Counted from the first letter of the stretch, positions 17,203-27,905 are shown. The stretch: 64,000 nt of DNA from Caulobacteraceae bacterium (GCA_947475465.1 CANJLK010000001.1:1-64000), one strand, 5' to 3'. The notes: generated from the letters alone by a model not told the origin. Numbers and translations: made by a program.

Positions 17203-18000
17203 CTAGACCCGGTCGATCATCGCCATGGCGGCGGCCGGCGCGCGGACTTTGCCCTCGTGGATGAAGAAGGCGAAGACGTCGCGCGGCGCTGGCGGGGCGG
17301 GCGTCGCCTCCACCATCGTCAGATCGGCGGGCAGGCCCCCGGCCGCATAGGCCTTGAGCCGGCCGGCCCACAGGTCGAGATCGGCGGACGAATAGGCGGT
17401 CTCGATGTCGTCCGACCCGGTCTGCAGCCGGGCGTAGACCACCGGCCCCGTGACGTCGGGGATCATCGGGTAGTCGAAGTGATCGGCCAAGCAGATGGCC
17501 ACACCGTATTTGCGGGCAAGCGCGATGAACGCCGGGGTCATGAAGCTTGGGTGACGGGGCTCGACCACGTGGGTCAGGGGAACGCCGTCCTGGGTCTTGG
17601 GCAAGAGCTTGAGGAAGGCCTCGAAGTCCTCGGGGTCGAACTTCTTCGTCGCCATGAACTGCCATAGGACCGGGCCCAGGCGGTCGCCAAGTTCCGAGAG
17701 GCCCTGGCCCAGGAACTTGCCCAGGCTTTCGGCTCCGTCGCCCAGCACCTTGCGGTTGGTGCAGAAGCGCGAGGCCTTGACCGCGAACTTGAAGCCCTCC
17801 GGCGTGGCGGCCCCCCACTTGGCCCAGCTGTCCGGCTTGAAGGTCGAATAGTAGGTGCCGTTGATCTCGATGGCGGTCAGGCGGGACGCCGCATAGGCCA
17901 GTTCGTCGGCCTGCCTGAGGCCCGGGGGATAGAAGACGCCGCGCCAGGGCTCGAAGGTCCAGCCCCCGATCCCGGCCCTGATTTTTCCGGCCGTCGCCAT
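17203..18000 (-). CDS. DUF72 domain-containing protein
   Basis: 265 aa, a TIM-barrel-like family of unknown biochemical function (YecE type). Family features are the opening IRAGIGGWTFEPWRGVFYP, EINGTYYSTFKP, FKFAVKASRF, and the HVVEPRHPSF segment. The ATG at 18000 is chosen because homology begins immediately after it; the frame extends further upstream as a shadow of the peptidase gene. It lies 2 nt after the M28 peptidase stop and is probably co-transcribed with it. Confidence 0.9.
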   Translation of the reverse strand: MATAGKIRAGIGGWTFEPWRGVFYPPGLRQADELAYAASRLTAIEINGTYYSTFKPDSWAKWGAATPEGFKFAVKASRFCTNRKVLGDGAESLGKFLGQGLSELGDRLGPVLWQFMATKKFDPEDFEAFLKLLPKTQDGVPLTHVVEPRHPSFMTPAFIALARKYGVAICLADHFDYPMIPDVTGPVVYARLQTGSDDIETAYSSADLDLWAGRLKAYAAGGLPADLTMVEATPAPPAPRDVFAFFIHEGKVRAPAAAMAMIDRV

Positions 18001-18002
18001 GG

Positions 18003-19673
18003 CTATTTCCGCGCCGCGGCGCTGGCGTCGCGGGCGGCCTTGAACTCCGCGCCCTGTTTCCAGACCGGCCATTCGTGGCTGTTCGCGAGCTGGCGGCCCA
18101 GGTCGTAGAGGATGACCATGTCCGGCGCGAAGCCGGACATGTCCCAGGTGTCGTCGAGCTGGTCGGCGGGCTGGTGGTAGCGGTCGCGGATATAGGCGTC
18201 GACCGCGGCCTTGCCGGCCGCCTTGCCGCCCTTGATCAGATCCTGGCCCGACGACGGCGAGATCGCCGGCACGCCGCGCTTGGCGAAGGAGAAGTGGTCT
18301 GAGCGGTAGAAGCGGCCGGCACCCTCGTCCGGATCGGGGCTGAAGTCGCGGCCGTGGGCCTTGGCGATGGCGATCAGGTCGTCCTGAAGGGACAGGGGCG
18401 CGCTGCCGCGCGAGGAGATGTCGCGGGCCGCGCCGATGGCCTGGGGATCGTCGACGTTGATGTTGGCGACCGTGGTGGCCAGCGGATAGAGCGGGTTGGC
18501 CGCATAATATTCCGAGCCCAGCAGGCCCTTCTCCTCGGCGGTGACCGCCATGAAGACCACAGAGCGCTCGGTGCGCGGGGCCCGGGCGAAGGCGCGGGCC
18601 CATTCGATCAGCTCGGCCACGCCCGCGGCATTGTCCTGGGCGCCGTTGTAGATGCGGTCGCCTTTGGCGTCGGGCAGGCCAATGCCCAGGTGGTCCCAGT
18701 GGGCGGTGTAGATGATCCGTTCGGACGGGTGGATCTTGCCGGGCAGGACGGCCACCACATTGCGGGACACGACTTTGTCGATCTTGGTCGTGAAATCCGT
18801 GGAGAAGGTCACGCCGGTCAGGGCGACCGGCTTGAAGTCGCGGGTCTGGGCCTGCTTCTTCAGGGCCTCGAAATCCAGGCCCGCTTTCTGGAAGAGGCTG
18901 ACGGCGGCGTCGCGCTGCACCCAGGCCTCGACCGGGGCGTGGGCCTCGGCCGGATCCTTGCGGACGATGTCGAAGACCTCGCCGGTGTTGGAGTTCTTGA
19001 CCGTGTTCCAGCCGTAGGAGGCCGGCGCGGTCTCGTGGATGACGATGAAGCCCACGGCGCCTCTACGGGCGGCCTCCTCGTACTTGTAGGTCCAGCGGCC
19101 GTAGTAGGTCATGGCCTTGCCGCCGAAGGCGCCGTCCGAACCGGTCTCGAAGTCGGGATCGTTGACCAGCACGAGCGCGATCTTGCCCTTCAGGTCGTAG
19201 CCCTTGAAGTCGTCCCACTGGCGCTCGGGCGCGGTGACGCCATAGCCCACGAAGACCACCGGCGCGTCCTTGACCGCCACGTGGGCGACGCCGGTCTGGG
19301 CGGCGCGGACGGCGATCTGTTCGCCCTGGGTCCAGGGCATGGTCTGGCCGCCGGCCGTGACGCTGACCTTGACCGGCCCGGCCGGCGTGAACCGGACCAG
19401 GGGCACGGCCTGGGTCCAGGCCCGCCCCTTGGCGGTCTTGTCGCCGCCGGGCTGCAGGCCGGCGGCCTTGAACTGACCTGCGATGTAGGCGACCGACTTG
19501 GCTTCACCGGGCGTCGCCGGGCCGCGGCCTTCGAAGGCGTCCGACGCCAGGACCTTGATATGCGCCGCCAGCCGCGCAGGGTCGAAGTCGGGCTCATGAT
19601 CGTCGAGCTGGGCGGCAAATACGGGCGTGGAGAAGAGGGCCAGGGCGGCGACGCCGGCGAGAAGTTTGGTCAT
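18003..19673 (-). CDS. Secreted M28-family zinc metallopeptidase
   Basis: 556 aa with a Sec signal (MTKLLAGVAALALFSTPVFA). A PA-domain-like insert lies around residues 125-260. The peptidase core carries the M28 zinc-ligand pattern: TAHWDHLG, NGAQDNAAG, the catalytic EE in AEEKGLLGSEYY, and SDHFSFAKRGVPA. It probably acts as an aminopeptidase in the periplasm or outside the cell. It sits upstream of the DUF72 gene and downstream of a TetR gene on the same strand. Confidence 0.92.
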   Translation of the reverse strand: MTKLLAGVAALALFSTPVFAAQLDDHEPDFDPARLAAHIKVLASDAFEGRGPATPGEAKSVAYIAGQFKAAGLQPGGDKTAKGRAWTQAVPLVRFTPAGPVKVSVTAGGQTMPWTQGEQIAVRAAQTGVAHVAVKDAPVVFVGYGVTAPERQWDDFKGYDLKGKIALVLVNDPDFETGSDGAFGGKAMTYYGRWTYKYEEAARRGAVGFIVIHETAPASYGWNTVKNSNTGEVFDIVRKDPAEAHAPVEAWVQRDAAVSLFQKAGLDFEALKKQAQTRDFKPVALTGVTFSTDFTTKIDKVVSRNVVAVLPGKIHPSERIIYTAHWDHLGIGLPDAKGDRIYNGAQDNAAGVAELIEWARAFARAPRTERSVVFMAVTAEEKGLLGSEYYAANPLYPLATTVANINVDDPQAIGAARDISSRGSAPLSLQDDLIAIAKAHGRDFSPDPDEGAGRFYRSDHFSFAKRGVPAISPSSGQDLIKGGKAAGKAAVDAYIRDRYHQPADQLDDTWDMSGFAPDMVILYDLGRQLANSHEWPVWKQGAEFKAARDASAAARK

Positions 19674-19729
19674 GTGCGGGGCTCGGTGGAGGACATGCGG
19701 GTCAGCCTATGGGCTTGCCCGCGACAGGG

Positions 19730-20494
19730 CTAGGCGCTGTTGCGGCGCTGGATGAAGACCTCGATGCCGTCGAGGACCCGCTGCAGGCCGAACTCGAAGT
19801 TGCGGGCGTGGTCGGGGCCCTTGCTGGCGGCCTTGTAGGCGGCGCCGACCCGCACAGTCGTGGGATAGTCCCGGGCGCTCACCAAATCCTTGAGCAGCAC
19901 GCCGTTCAGCGCCCACCACTGCTCGTCGGTGATGCCGCTCTGCTGTTCCACCTCGCGGGCCTCCAGGGCTGCGCGGATCGAGCCGCGCACATAGTCGCCG
20001 ACCAGGGCTGTCAGGCGATCCATCTCCAGCTCGTCGAGGCCAAGGCCGTCGATCGCCTGGAGCGTCTCTTCCACGCGCGCCAGGACGTTGGGGCCGAGCG
20101 GCGGGCGGTGGGCGCTCACCTGCATGATCCAGGGGTGGCGGCGGGCGCGGTCCCAGCCGCTGCGGGCCACCTGCTCCAGCTTGGCGCGCCAGCCATCGGG
20201 GGCGGCGTCCGTGTCCTCCCGCTCAGCCGCCACGCGGTCCAGCATCAGGTCCAGGAGTTCAGCCTTGGAAGGCACGTAGGTGTAGAGCGCCATCGGCGAC
20301 AGGCCCAGCGACTCGGCTACTCGGCGGATAGAGATGGCGGTCAGGCCCTCGGCGTCGGCGAGCACGATGGCGGCCTGCACGACCTCGTCCACCGTCCGGC
20401 TGGGCTTGGGGCCCCGCCTGGCCGGGCCGGGCAAGCCCCAGAGCAGATCGATGCTGCGCCGGAGGTCCCCGCCACCTGAAAATTCCGTAACCAT
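19730..20494 (-). CDS. TetR family regulator with TetR-type C-terminal domain, divergent from RND efflux genes
   Basis: 254 aa. About 45 N-terminal residues precede the helix-turn-helix (VDEVVQAAIVLADAEGLTAI, then LGLSPMALYTYVPSKAELLDLM). The C-terminal half resembles the tetracycline-repressor ligand domain. It starts 217 nt from, and divergent to, an RND efflux operon, the standard arrangement of a local repressor. An AT-rich stretch near 20508-20537 is the likely control region. The ligand is unknown. Confidence 0.9.
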   Translation of the reverse strand: MVTEFSGGGDLRRSIDLLWGLPGPARRGPKPSRTVDEVVQAAIVLADAEGLTAISIRRVAESLGLSPMALYTYVPSKAELLDLMLDRVAAEREDTDAAPDGWRAKLEQVARSGWDRARRHPWIMQVSAHRPPLGPNVLARVEETLQAIDGLGLDELEMDRLTALVGDYVRGSIRAALEAREVEQQSGITDEQWWALNGVLLKDLVSARDYPTTVRVGAAYKAASKGPDHARNFEFGLQRVLDGIEVFIQRRNSA

Positions 20495-20507
20495 TGCCTG
20501 AGAGCCT

Positions 20508-20537
20508 ATACCGCAAATAATAGTTTACAACATACGG
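20508..20537. promoter_or_regulatory. AT-rich control region between TetR gene and RND operon
   Basis: Within a GC-rich spacer this stretch (around GCAAATAATAGTTTACAAC) is markedly AT-rich, lies just upstream of the TetR start, and faces the efflux operon. It is the best candidate for overlapping promoters and a TetR operator. I cannot define exact half-sites. Confidence 0.35.
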
Positions 20538-20711
20538 AGTTGGGAGCAGAGGAAGACAGCGCGGGGCCCGCAGAGGCGCCGGGGAGGACGCCGTTTCGAG
20601 ACTCGGCCCGCCGATGCTGTCGGCTCCGGCCGCATCCAGTCGGGGCTCCCGCAGCGACTAGAAAGACCAGTCATCATCCGCCAGCGATGCGGCCCAGTTG
20701 CAAAGACCTTG

Positions 20712-22148
20712 ATGCGTTCCGCCCTCACCACCACCGTCGCCGTCGCCGCCTGTCTGGCGATCAGCGCCTGCGCCAGCGTACGCAAGCCCGACGTGCGCCT
20801 GCCCGCGAACTTCGAGGCCCCGGCGGGCGTCCCGGCGGGCGCCCTCGCCCTCGACCGCTGGTGGACGAGCTACAACGATCCGGCCCTGAGCGCCCTGATC
20901 GACCAGGCGCTGATCGCCAATCCGGACGCCCGCAGCGCGGCGGCGCGGCTGCGCGAGGCCCGCGCCACACGGGCCAGCGGCCTGCTGCAGACCTTGCCGA
21001 CCGGCCAGGTCGCGGCATCCAAGAAGCGCACCGACACCAAGCAGCTGGCCGGGACGCCGATCAACATCCCGGGCTTCTCCAACAGCGGGGTCTCCACCGC
21101 TGAGCAGGCGACCTTCAACGTCAGCTGGGACGTCGATGTTTTCGGGCGGACCTTCGCCGCCAACCGGGCGCTGAGCGGCGATGTGGCCGCCGCGCGCTTC
21201 GAATACGAGGCGGCGCGGGCCAGCCTGGCCGCCCAGGTGGCCGACGCCTATTTCCAGGCCCGGGGGCTCGCCATCCAACTGGAGGACGCCCGCGAGACAG
21301 CGCGGATCGAGCAGTCGCTGTTCGACACCGCCACGAAGCGCGCCCAGGTGGGAATCGCGGCCAGTTCCGACGCCGACCGCGTCGCCGGCGACCTGGCCCA
21401 GGCCAGGGCCCAGGCCGAGAACCTGGCCGCCCAGCTGCAGGTGCAGCGCCGGACCCTGCTGGTCCTGGCCGGCCGCGCCAGCGAACCGACCGCCAACCTG
21501 CAGGCCCAGACGCCGGCGCTGGTGGGCGAGGTCCCGCGGATCCCGGCCAGCCTGCCCAGCGAGCTGCTCGGCCGCCGCCCCGACGTGCGCGAGGCCCAGG
21601 CCCGGATCGCCTCGGCCTCGGGCCGCGCCGACGCCGCCGCCCTGGCGCTGTTGCCGACCTTCACCCTGACCCCCGGCATCGGCTGGGCCAAGAGCACTCA
21701 GCCCGGCTTCACCTCGACGACCCGGAACTGGTCGATCGGCTATGGCGTGGCCCAGCCGATCCTCGCCATTCCGCATCTGCTGGCCGATCTGAAGGCCTCC
21801 AACGCCCGCACGGAACAGGCCGTGATCGCCTATGAGAAGGCCGTGCAGACCGCCTTCTCGGAAGCCGAGTCGGCGCTGGTGCAGCTGGACGCCGACCGCC
21901 GCCGGGTGACCCTTCTGTCCGACGGCGAGGCCCGCGCGCGGCGGGGCTATGAGGCCTCGCGGATCGGCTACGACCGCGGGCTCAGCGACCTGCAGACCGC
22001 GCTCAACGCCGAACAGTCCTGGCGCGCGACCCGCACCCAATTGACCGCCGCCCAGGTGCAGGCGCTGCGCCGCTCGGTGCAGGCCTACAAGGCGCTCGGC
22101 GGCGGCTGGGCCGCCGAAACCATCCCAACCCAGGCTCAGGCCCGCTGA
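20712..22148 (+). CDS. RND efflux outer membrane lipoprotein (NodT/OprM type)
   Basis: The outer membrane channel of a tripartite drug pump, about 478 aa. The N-terminus has a lipobox (LAISAC, Cys at about 19), as in NodT-family channels. The two TolC-type repeats are visible (ALIDQALIANPDARSAAARL and ELLGRRPDVREAQARIASA). ATG at 20712 is chosen; a TTG at 20709 is one codon upstream. It lies 11 nt before the adaptor gene, so the three pump genes form one operon in the unusual order channel-adaptor-pump. Confidence 0.93.
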   Translation: MRSALTTTVAVAACLAISACASVRKPDVRLPANFEAPAGVPAGALALDRWWTSYNDPALSALIDQALIANPDARSAAARLREARATRASGLLQTLPTGQVAASKKRTDTKQLAGTPINIPGFSNSGVSTAEQATFNVSWDVDVFGRTFAANRALSGDVAAARFEYEAARASLAAQVADAYFQARGLAIQLEDARETARIEQSLFDTATKRAQVGIAASSDADRVAGDLAQARAQAENLAAQLQVQRRTLLVLAGRASEPTANLQAQTPALVGEVPRIPASLPSELLGRRPDVREAQARIASASGRADAAALALLPTFTLTPGIGWAKSTQPGFTSTTRNWSIGYGVAQPILAIPHLLADLKASNARTEQAVIAYEKAVQTAFSEAESALVQLDADRRRVTLLSDGEARARRGYEASRIGYDRGLSDLQTALNAEQSWRATRTQLTAAQVQALRRSVQAYKALGGGWAAETIPTQAQAR

Positions 22149-22159
22149 GACGTGACCCG

Positions 22160-23218
22160 ATGAGACGTTCCCTCACCCTAATCGCCCTGGCGGCCGCCCT
22201 GACCCTGGCCGGTTGCCATAAGCCGCCGCCGAAGGTCACCGACGCCGAGCGGGCGCGCGCCGTGCGGGTGATCCAGGTGGCGCCGCAGGCGATCACCGGC
22301 GCGGTGGCGGCGTCCGGCGACCTGGTCTCGCGTGAGGAAGCCGCCGTGCAGCCGGAAGTCAGCGGCTACCGCGTCGTCGCTGTCCGCGCCGACGTGGGCG
22401 ACTATGTGAAGAAGGGCGAGACCCTCGTGCAGCTCGATCCTGCCCTGCTCCAGGGCCAGCTCGGCCAGGCCCAGGCCCAGGCGGCCCAGGCGGAAGACCA
22501 GGCCAACCGGGTCAAGGACCTCGACAATGCCGGCGTCCTGTCCAACGAGGCCATCGCCCAGCGGCGGTTCCAGGCCCAGGTGGCGCGCGCCAATCTGCGC
22601 GACCTGCAGACCCGGCTTGGCAAGATGTCCGTCACCGCCCCAGTGTCCGGCCTGGTGCTGGAGCGCAACGTGCGTCCGGGCGACATGGCCGCGGCCGGCG
22701 CCACGCCCTGGTTCCGGCTGGCTCGCGATGGCGAGGTCGAACTGGCGGCTCAGCTTTCCGAGGACGACCTCAGCAAGATTCGACTGGGCCAGCAGGCCCG
22801 GGTCACCCTGCAGAACGGCCAGGCGGTGACCGGGCAGGTGCGGCTGATCAGCCCGCAGATCGATCCGCAGACCAAGCTGGGCGCCGTTCGGGTGCGCCTG
22901 CCCGTCAGCCGCGACATCCGCGCCGGCGGTTTCGCCCACGCGGTGTTCGGCGACGCCAGCGCCACGGCGCTCGCCGTGCCCGAGAGCGCCGTGCGCTATG
23001 ACGCCGACGGCGCCAGCGTCATGGTGGTGGGCGCCGACAACCGCGTGAAGCGCGTGCTGGTGCAGACCGGCCAGCGGGGCTCCGGCCTGGTGCAGCTGAC
23101 CCGCGGCCCGCCCACCGGCGCCTGGATCGTGCAGAACGCCGCGGCCTTCCTTCTGGATGGCGACATGGTGAAGCCCGAGCGCGCCGCGGCGCCTGCCCAG
23201 CCGGCGGCCGCCCGCTGA
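22160..23218 (+). CDS. RND efflux periplasmic adaptor (membrane fusion protein)
   Basis: 352 aa. A lipobox (LTLAGC) anchors it to the inner membrane. The lipoyl-like half-motif AVQPEVSGYRVVAVRADVGDYVKKG and its partner TAPVSGLVLERNVRPGDMA surround an alpha-hairpin (about residues 95-155). Beta-barrel and membrane-proximal domains follow. It bridges pump and channel. Its stop overlaps the start of the permease gene by one base. Confidence 0.94.
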   Translation: MRRSLTLIALAAALTLAGCHKPPPKVTDAERARAVRVIQVAPQAITGAVAASGDLVSREEAAVQPEVSGYRVVAVRADVGDYVKKGETLVQLDPALLQGQLGQAQAQAAQAEDQANRVKDLDNAGVLSNEAIAQRRFQAQVARANLRDLQTRLGKMSVTAPVSGLVLERNVRPGDMAAAGATPWFRLARDGEVELAAQLSEDDLSKIRLGQQARVTLQNGQAVTGQVRLISPQIDPQTKLGAVRVRLPVSRDIRAGGFAHAVFGDASATALAVPESAVRYDADGASVMVVGADNRVKRVLVQTGQRGSGLVQLTRGPPTGAWIVQNAAAFLLDGDMVKPERAAAPAQPAAAR

Positions 23219-26200
23219 TGAGCGAGTCCCACGCCTCGCGTTTCGCCATCTCGGCCTGGGGCATCCGCAACCCCGTGCCGGTGGCGGTGCTGTTCCTGGC
23301 CCTGGTCCTGGCCGGGGTGATCGCCTACGGCGCCTTGCCGATCAAACAGTTCCCCAACATCCAGTTCCCACTGGTGGCCGTGACGGTGACCGAGAACGGC
23401 GCCGCGCCAGGGGAAATGGAGACCCAGATCACCCGTCCGGTGGAGGACGCCATCGCCGGCGTCTCCGGGATCAACAACGTCCAGTCGGTTGTCACCCAGG
23501 GGGTCTCGACCACCACCATCGAATTCCAGATGGGCCTGGACCTGCAGAAAAAGACCGACGAGGTCCGCTCGAAGATCGACCAGGCGCGGGCCGTGCTGCC
23601 GCGCGACATCGATGCGCCGATCGTCACCCAGATCGAGATCGACTCCGCCCAGCCGATCATCACCTACGCGGTCGCGGCGCCGGGGATGTCCGACGAAGAC
23701 CTGTCGTGGTTCATCGACGACACCATCACCCGCGAACTGCAGACGGCCAAGGGCGTGTCGCAGGTGAGCAGGGTCGGTGGGACGGCGCGAGAGATCAACG
23801 TCATCGTGGATCCGGACCGGCTGGCCGCCCACGGCCTGACGGCCGCCCAGGTCAATACCGCCCTGCGCTCGGTGCAGCTGGATGCGCCGGGGGGCCGGGT
23901 CAACGTCGGCGGCCGCGAGCAGACCCTTCGGGTGCTGGGATCGGTGGGTACGCTGGCGCAGTTGCGGGCCATGACCATCCCCACCGGCGGCGGGCGGTTC
24001 GTCAAGCTGACCGACGTGGCCCAGGTGGGCGACGGGTCGGCCGAGGTACGAGGTTTCGCCCGGCTGAACGGCCGGCCGGTGGTGGGCTTCCAGGTGGCCA
24101 AGACCAAGGAGGCCAGCGACGTCGACGCCGAGGACGCGGTGAAGGCGAAGCTGGTGATCCTGGGCAAGAAATATCCCGGCGTGACCTTCACCAAGATCGT
24201 CTCGACCGTCGACGATACCCGCGCGAGCTTCAAGGCGACCCAGCACGTCCTGATCGAAGGCATGGTGCTGGCGGCGCTAGTGGTGCTGCTGTTCCTGCGC
24301 GACTGGCGCGCCACCCTGATCACCGCCTTCGCCATGCCGGTGTCGCTGATCCCGACCTTCTTCATCATGACCCTGGCCGGGTTCTCGCTGAACGTGGTGA
24401 CCCTGCTGGCCCTGACGCTTGTCATCGGCATCCTGGTCGACGACGCCATCGTCGAGATCGAGAACATAGAAAAGCGGGTCGCGCGGGGCGTGCGGCCCTA
24501 TCAGGCGGCGCTGGAAGGCGCAGACGCGATCGGCCTGGCGGTGGTGGCGACCACCAGCGCCATCGTCGTGGTGTTCACGCCCGTGAGCTTCATGCCGGGC
24601 ATCCCGGGCCAGTTCTTCAAGGAGTTCGGGCTGACCGTCTCGGTCGCTGTGATCTTCTCGCTTGTCGTGGCGCGCCTGCTGACGCCGCTCATGGCCGCCT
24701 ATTTCCTCAAGCCCACCAAACAGGCCCACGAACGCAAGCCGTTCACCGGCTTCTATCCCAAGGTCCTGACCTGGGCGCTCGACCATCGGATCGCCGCCTC
24801 GCTGATCGGCGGCGTGCTGTTCATCGCCTCGCTGATGCTGACGCCGCTGTTGCCCAAGGGCTTCCAGCCGGCCGGCGACCCCGACTTCATCTACGTCAAG
24901 ATCCAGGGCCCGCCCGGCGCGACGGCCGCCGACATGGAAGACACGGCCGGCCGCATCAACCGCCTGTTCGCCGGCAAGCCGGACATCCGCGACGTGTTCG
25001 TCCAGATCGGCTCGACGGCCGCCTCCGGTTTCGGCGGCGGCGGCGGTTCCAGCGACCTGCGCGACGGCACGGCGATTATCCTGTTGGACCCCGCGCGCCA
25101 CACCAAGGGCGACGCGATCAAGGCCCGCTTCCGTCAGGGCCTGCAGGACATCCCCGACGCACGGGTGAGCTTCCTCGACTTCCAGGGGCAGGCGGGCTTC
25201 CAGCAGATCCTCAGCGGCGACAATCCCGCTAACCTGCAGATGGCGGCCCTCGAACTGGAGCGCCAGATGCGCACCCTGACGGTGGTCGCCGATCCACGTC
25301 CTTCGACCCCGCCGGTCGGCCCCGAGGTCGTGGTGCGCCCGCGCACCGAGGAGGCCTCGCGCCTGGGCGTGTCGGTGGACACCATCTCGCAGATCGTGCG
25401 CGTGGCGACGGTGGGCGACATCGAAGCCAATGTGCCCAAGCTCAACGAAGGCGAACGGCGGATTCCCATCCGGATCCGGCTGCCGGCCGACGCCCGTGGT
25501 GATATCGAGCGGATACGCAGCCTGCGAGTGCCGACCGCCGGCGGCGGCTCGACCACGCTGGACTCGGTGGCCGATGTCGAGTTCCAGGCGGGCCCGGCGC
25601 GGATCGACCGGCTGAACCGCGAGCGCCAGCTCACCATCCAGGCCGAACTGAACGGCGCGGAACTGGGCGACGCCACCAAGGCCGTCGCCAACCTGCAGAT
25701 CATGAAGCACCTGCCGCCCGGCGTGCATCCGGCCGCGGTCGGCAACGCCCAGGCCCAGCAGGAGCTGTTCGCCGGCTTCGGAATCGCGATCTTCGCCGGG
25801 GTCTCGATGATCTTCGCGGTGCTGATCCTGCTGTTCAGGTCGTTCTTCAAGCCGATCGTCATCCTTTCGGCCCTGCCGCTGGCGGTGGGGGGTGCGTTCC
25901 TCAGCCTCCTGGCCTTCCACCTGTCGCTGTCGATCCCTTCGCTGATCGGCTTCCTGATGCTGCTGGGCCTGGCGGCGAAGAACTCGATCCTGCTGGTGGA
26001 GTACGCCATCGAGCGGGAGCGCGAGGGCATGAGCCAGCGCGAGGCGCTGGTGGAAGCCTGCCGCGAGCGGGCCCGGCCGATCGTCATGACCACCATGGCC
26101 ATGGCGGCCGGCATGCTGCCCACGGCGCTGGCGCTCGAAAAGGGCGCGGAGTTCCGCCAGCCGATGGCGGTGGCGGTGATCGGCGGCCTGCTGACCTCGA

Positions 26201-26337
26201 CCATGCTGTCGCTGGTGCTGGTGCCGGTGGTCTATGAATTCGTCGACGACTTCGAGCAGTGGCTGAAGCCCCGCCTGGCCAGGATCCTCACGCCCCGGGA
26301 GGCCTCGGCCCAGACCGCGCCTCCCGACCGGCTCTGA
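23218..26337 (+). CDS. RND multidrug efflux permease (HAE1 family)
   Basis: 1039 aa, the inner-membrane proton/drug antiporter. Two homologous halves, each with six membrane segments and a large periplasmic loop, can be seen. The proton-relay aspartates in [12 protein letters not shown] (D408 and D409) match those of AcrB, and the partner region is [14 protein letters not shown]. The N-terminus [18 protein letters not shown] is typical. A glycine-rich stretch in the second half ([12 protein letters not shown]) is a family feature. Substrate range cannot be read from sequence. The TetR gene upstream is the probable repressor. Confidence 0.96.
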   Translation: MSESHASRFAISAWGIRNPVPVAVLFLALVLAGVIAYGALPIKQFPNIQFPLVAVTVTENGAAPGEMETQITRPVEDAIAGVSGINNVQSVVTQGVSTTTIEFQMGLDLQKKTDEVRSKIDQARAVLPRDIDAPIVTQIEIDSAQPIITYAVAAPGMSDEDLSWFIDDTITRELQTAKGVSQVSRVGGTAREINVIVDPDRLAAHGLTAAQVNTALRSVQLDAPGGRVNVGGREQTLRVLGSVGTLAQLRAMTIPTGGGRFVKLTDVAQVGDGSAEVRGFARLNGRPVVGFQVAKTKEASDVDAEDAVKAKLVILGKKYPGVTFTKIVSTVDDTRASFKATQHVLIEGMVLAALVVLLFLRDWRATLITAFAMPVSLIPTFFIMTLAGFSLNVVTLLALTLVIGILVDDAIVEIENIEKRVARGVRPYQAALEGADAIGLAVVATTSAIVVVFTPVSFMPGIPGQFFKEFGLTVSVAVIFSLVVARLLTPLMAAYFLKPTKQAHERKPFTGFYPKVLTWALDHRIAASLIGGVLFIASLMLTPLLPKGFQPAGDPDFIYVKIQGPPGATAADMEDTAGRINRLFAGKPDIRDVFVQIGSTAASGFGGGGGSSDLRDGTAIILLDPARHTKGDAIKARFRQGLQDIPDARVSFLDFQGQAGFQQILSGDNPANLQMAALELERQMRTLTVVADPRPSTPPVGPEVVVRPRTEEASRLGVSVDTISQIVRVATVGDIEANVPKLNEGERRIPIRIRLPADARGDIERIRSLRVPTAGGGSTTLDSVADVEFQAGPARIDRLNRERQLTIQAELNGAELGDATKAVANLQIMKHLPPGVHPAAVGNAQAQQELFAGFGIAIFAGVSMIFAVLILLFRSFFKPIVILSALPLAVGGAFLSLLAFHLSLSIPSLIGFLMLLGLAAKNSILLVEYAIEREREGMSQREALVEACRERARPIVMTTMAMAAGMLPTALALEKGAEFRQPMAVAVIGGLLTSTMLSLVLVPVVYEFVDDFEQWLKPRLARILTPREASAQTAPPDRL

Positions 26338-26439
26338 TCCCTTACGGCGATGTCATGCGGCGCGCCGTTGCGCTTGATCGATGGCGGGCCCAAATAGCGC
26401 ATGAACCAAGCCACGCTTGGATTTCGGGGAGCCCATCAC

Positions 26440-27102
26440 GTGTCCACCTTCAAGACCATCGCCCGCGCCGCGCTGATCGTGCTGGCGCCGCTGCTGATCG
26501 CCGGCTGCGGGATCAACACCATCCCGACCAAGGAGGAGGCGGCCAAGGCCCAGTGGGCCGAGGTGCAGAACCAGTACCAGCGCCGCAGCGACCTGATCCC
26601 GAACCTGGTCAACACGGTGAAGGGCTATGCCGCCCAGGAGAAGAGCGTCCTGGTGGAGGTGACCGAAGCCCGCGCCTCGGCGACCCAGGTCAAGGTGGAC
26701 GCCTCGACGATCACCGACCCGGCGAAGTTCCAGCAGTACGCCCAGGCTCAGGACAAGCTGTCCGGCGTACTTGGCCGGCTGATGATGATCCAGGAAAACT
26801 ACCCGCAGCTGAAATCGAACGAGAACTTCCTGGCCCTGCAGAGCCAGCTTGAGGGCACGGAGAACCGGATCGCCATCGCGCGCCGCGACTACAACCAGTC
26901 CGTCCAGGACTTCAACACGACGCTGCGGACCTTCCCGCAGGTGTTCTACGCCAAGACCATGTACTCCAGCTCCAAGCCGATGCAGCTGTTCGCGGCCTCG
27001 ACCCAGGCGCAGAGCGCGCCTTCGGTGACCTTCGACACCACGCCGCCTCCGGTCGGCGCCGCGCCGGCGAGTCCGCCGCCCGTCGCACCGGCGACGAAGT
27101 GA
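26440..27102 (+). CDS. lemA: LemA family protein
   Basis: 220 aa. The GTG at 26440 follows GGGGA at 9 nt and gives a clean lipoprotein-like signal (ALIVLAPLLIAGC); the frame also has an ATG at 26401. The LemA core is recognisable: QNQYQRRSDLIPNLVNTVKGY, then SQLEGTENRIAIARRDYN and VQDFNTTLRTFPQV. A proline-rich tail ends the protein. LemA proteins are membrane-anchored helical proteins of unclear function that co-occur with TPM-domain genes, as here. It overlaps the next gene by 4 nt. Confidence 0.92.
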   Translation: MSTFKTIARAALIVLAPLLIAGCGINTIPTKEEAAKAQWAEVQNQYQRRSDLIPNLVNTVKGYAAQEKSVLVEVTEARASATQVKVDASTITDPAKFQQYAQAQDKLSGVLGRLMMIQENYPQLKSNENFLALQSQLEGTENRIAIARRDYNQSVQDFNTTLRTFPQVFYAKTMYSSSKPMQLFAASTQAQSAPSVTFDTTPPPVGAAPASPPPVAPATK

Positions 27103-27905
27103 TTTCGGTCCGCCCAGCCCGCGCCCGGCGTGGCGCGGGGCTGACGATCCTGGCGCTGGCGGCCTTCGCCTTCGCCAGCGTCGCCTGGGCGGCGGGGCCG
27201 ACCTTCCCGGCCCTGACCGGCCGGGTGGTCGACGAGGCCCACATCCTGTCGCCGGCCACGGTCCAGAAGCTCGACCAGGAACTGGCCGGGCTCGAAACCC
27301 AGACCGGGCATCAGGTGGTCGTGGCCACGGTGCCGGACCTGCAGGGTTACGAGATCGAGGACTATGGCTACCAGTTGGGCCGGGCCTGGCAGCTCGGCCG
27401 CAAGGGCGTCAACGACGGCGCGATCCTGCTGGTGGCCCCAAAAGAGCGAAAGGTCCGCATCGAGGTGGGCTACGGCCTGGAGCCGGTGCTGACCGACGCC
27501 CTGTCGAACCTGATCCTGCAGCGCCAGGTCCTGCCGCAGTTCAAGCAGGGCCGGATGGAGCAGGGCGTGGTCGACGGCGCCGAGGCCCTGATCGGGCAAC
27601 TGGCCCTGCCCGAGGACGCCGCCAAGGCCAATGTCGCCCAGGCCGCGGCCCAGCCGGCTGGCCAGTCGAGCGGTCCCTCCGCTGTCCACATTCCCGTATT
27701 CCTGATCATCCTGCTAGTCTTCTGGGTGGTCTCCTCGATCCTGCGCGGAGGGCGCGGCGGCGGCCTGTGGTGGCTGCCCTTCATGTTCCTGGGCGGCGGT
27801 GGTCGCGACAGGGGCGGATTTGGCGGCTTCGGCGGCGGGGGCGGCGGCGGGTTTTCCGGCGGCGGCGGCTCGTTCGGCGGCGGCGGGTCTTCGGGGAGCT
27901 GGTGA
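27099..27905 (+). CDS. TPM-domain (YgcG-type) membrane protein
   Basis: 268 aa, GTG start overlapping the lemA stop (GTGA). A signal peptide is followed by the TPM domain (VVDEAHILSPATVQKLDQEL, then EIEDYGYQLGRAWQLG and DGAILLVAPKERKVRIEVGYGLE). A transmembrane helix lies near 195-215 and the tail is almost all glycine and serine. The family may assist membrane-protein turnover or envelope maintenance, but no activity is firmly established for bacterial members. It is coupled to a second TPM gene by a 1-nt overlap. Confidence 0.9.
   Translation: MISVRPARARRGAGLTILALAAFAFASVAWAAGPTFPALTGRVVDEAHILSPATVQKLDQELAGLETQTGHQVVVATVPDLQGYEIEDYGYQLGRAWQLGRKGVNDGAILLVAPKERKVRIEVGYGLEPVLTDALSNLILQRQVLPQFKQGRMEQGVVDGAEALIGQLALPEDAAKANVAQAAAQPAGQSSGPSAVHIPVFLIILLVFWVVSSILRGGRGGGLWWLPFMFLGGGGRDRGGFGGFGGGGGGGFSGGGGSFGGGGSSGSW

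Noticed and set aside
20525..20785. 86-aa minus-strand frame between TetR and the efflux channel
   Set aside because: It overlaps the promoter region and the first part of the channel gene and shows no recognisable feature.
26358..26367. Ten-base palindrome CGGCGCGCCG after the RND pump gene
   Set aside because: Short GC palindromes are expected by chance at this composition; there is no T-run or extended stem.
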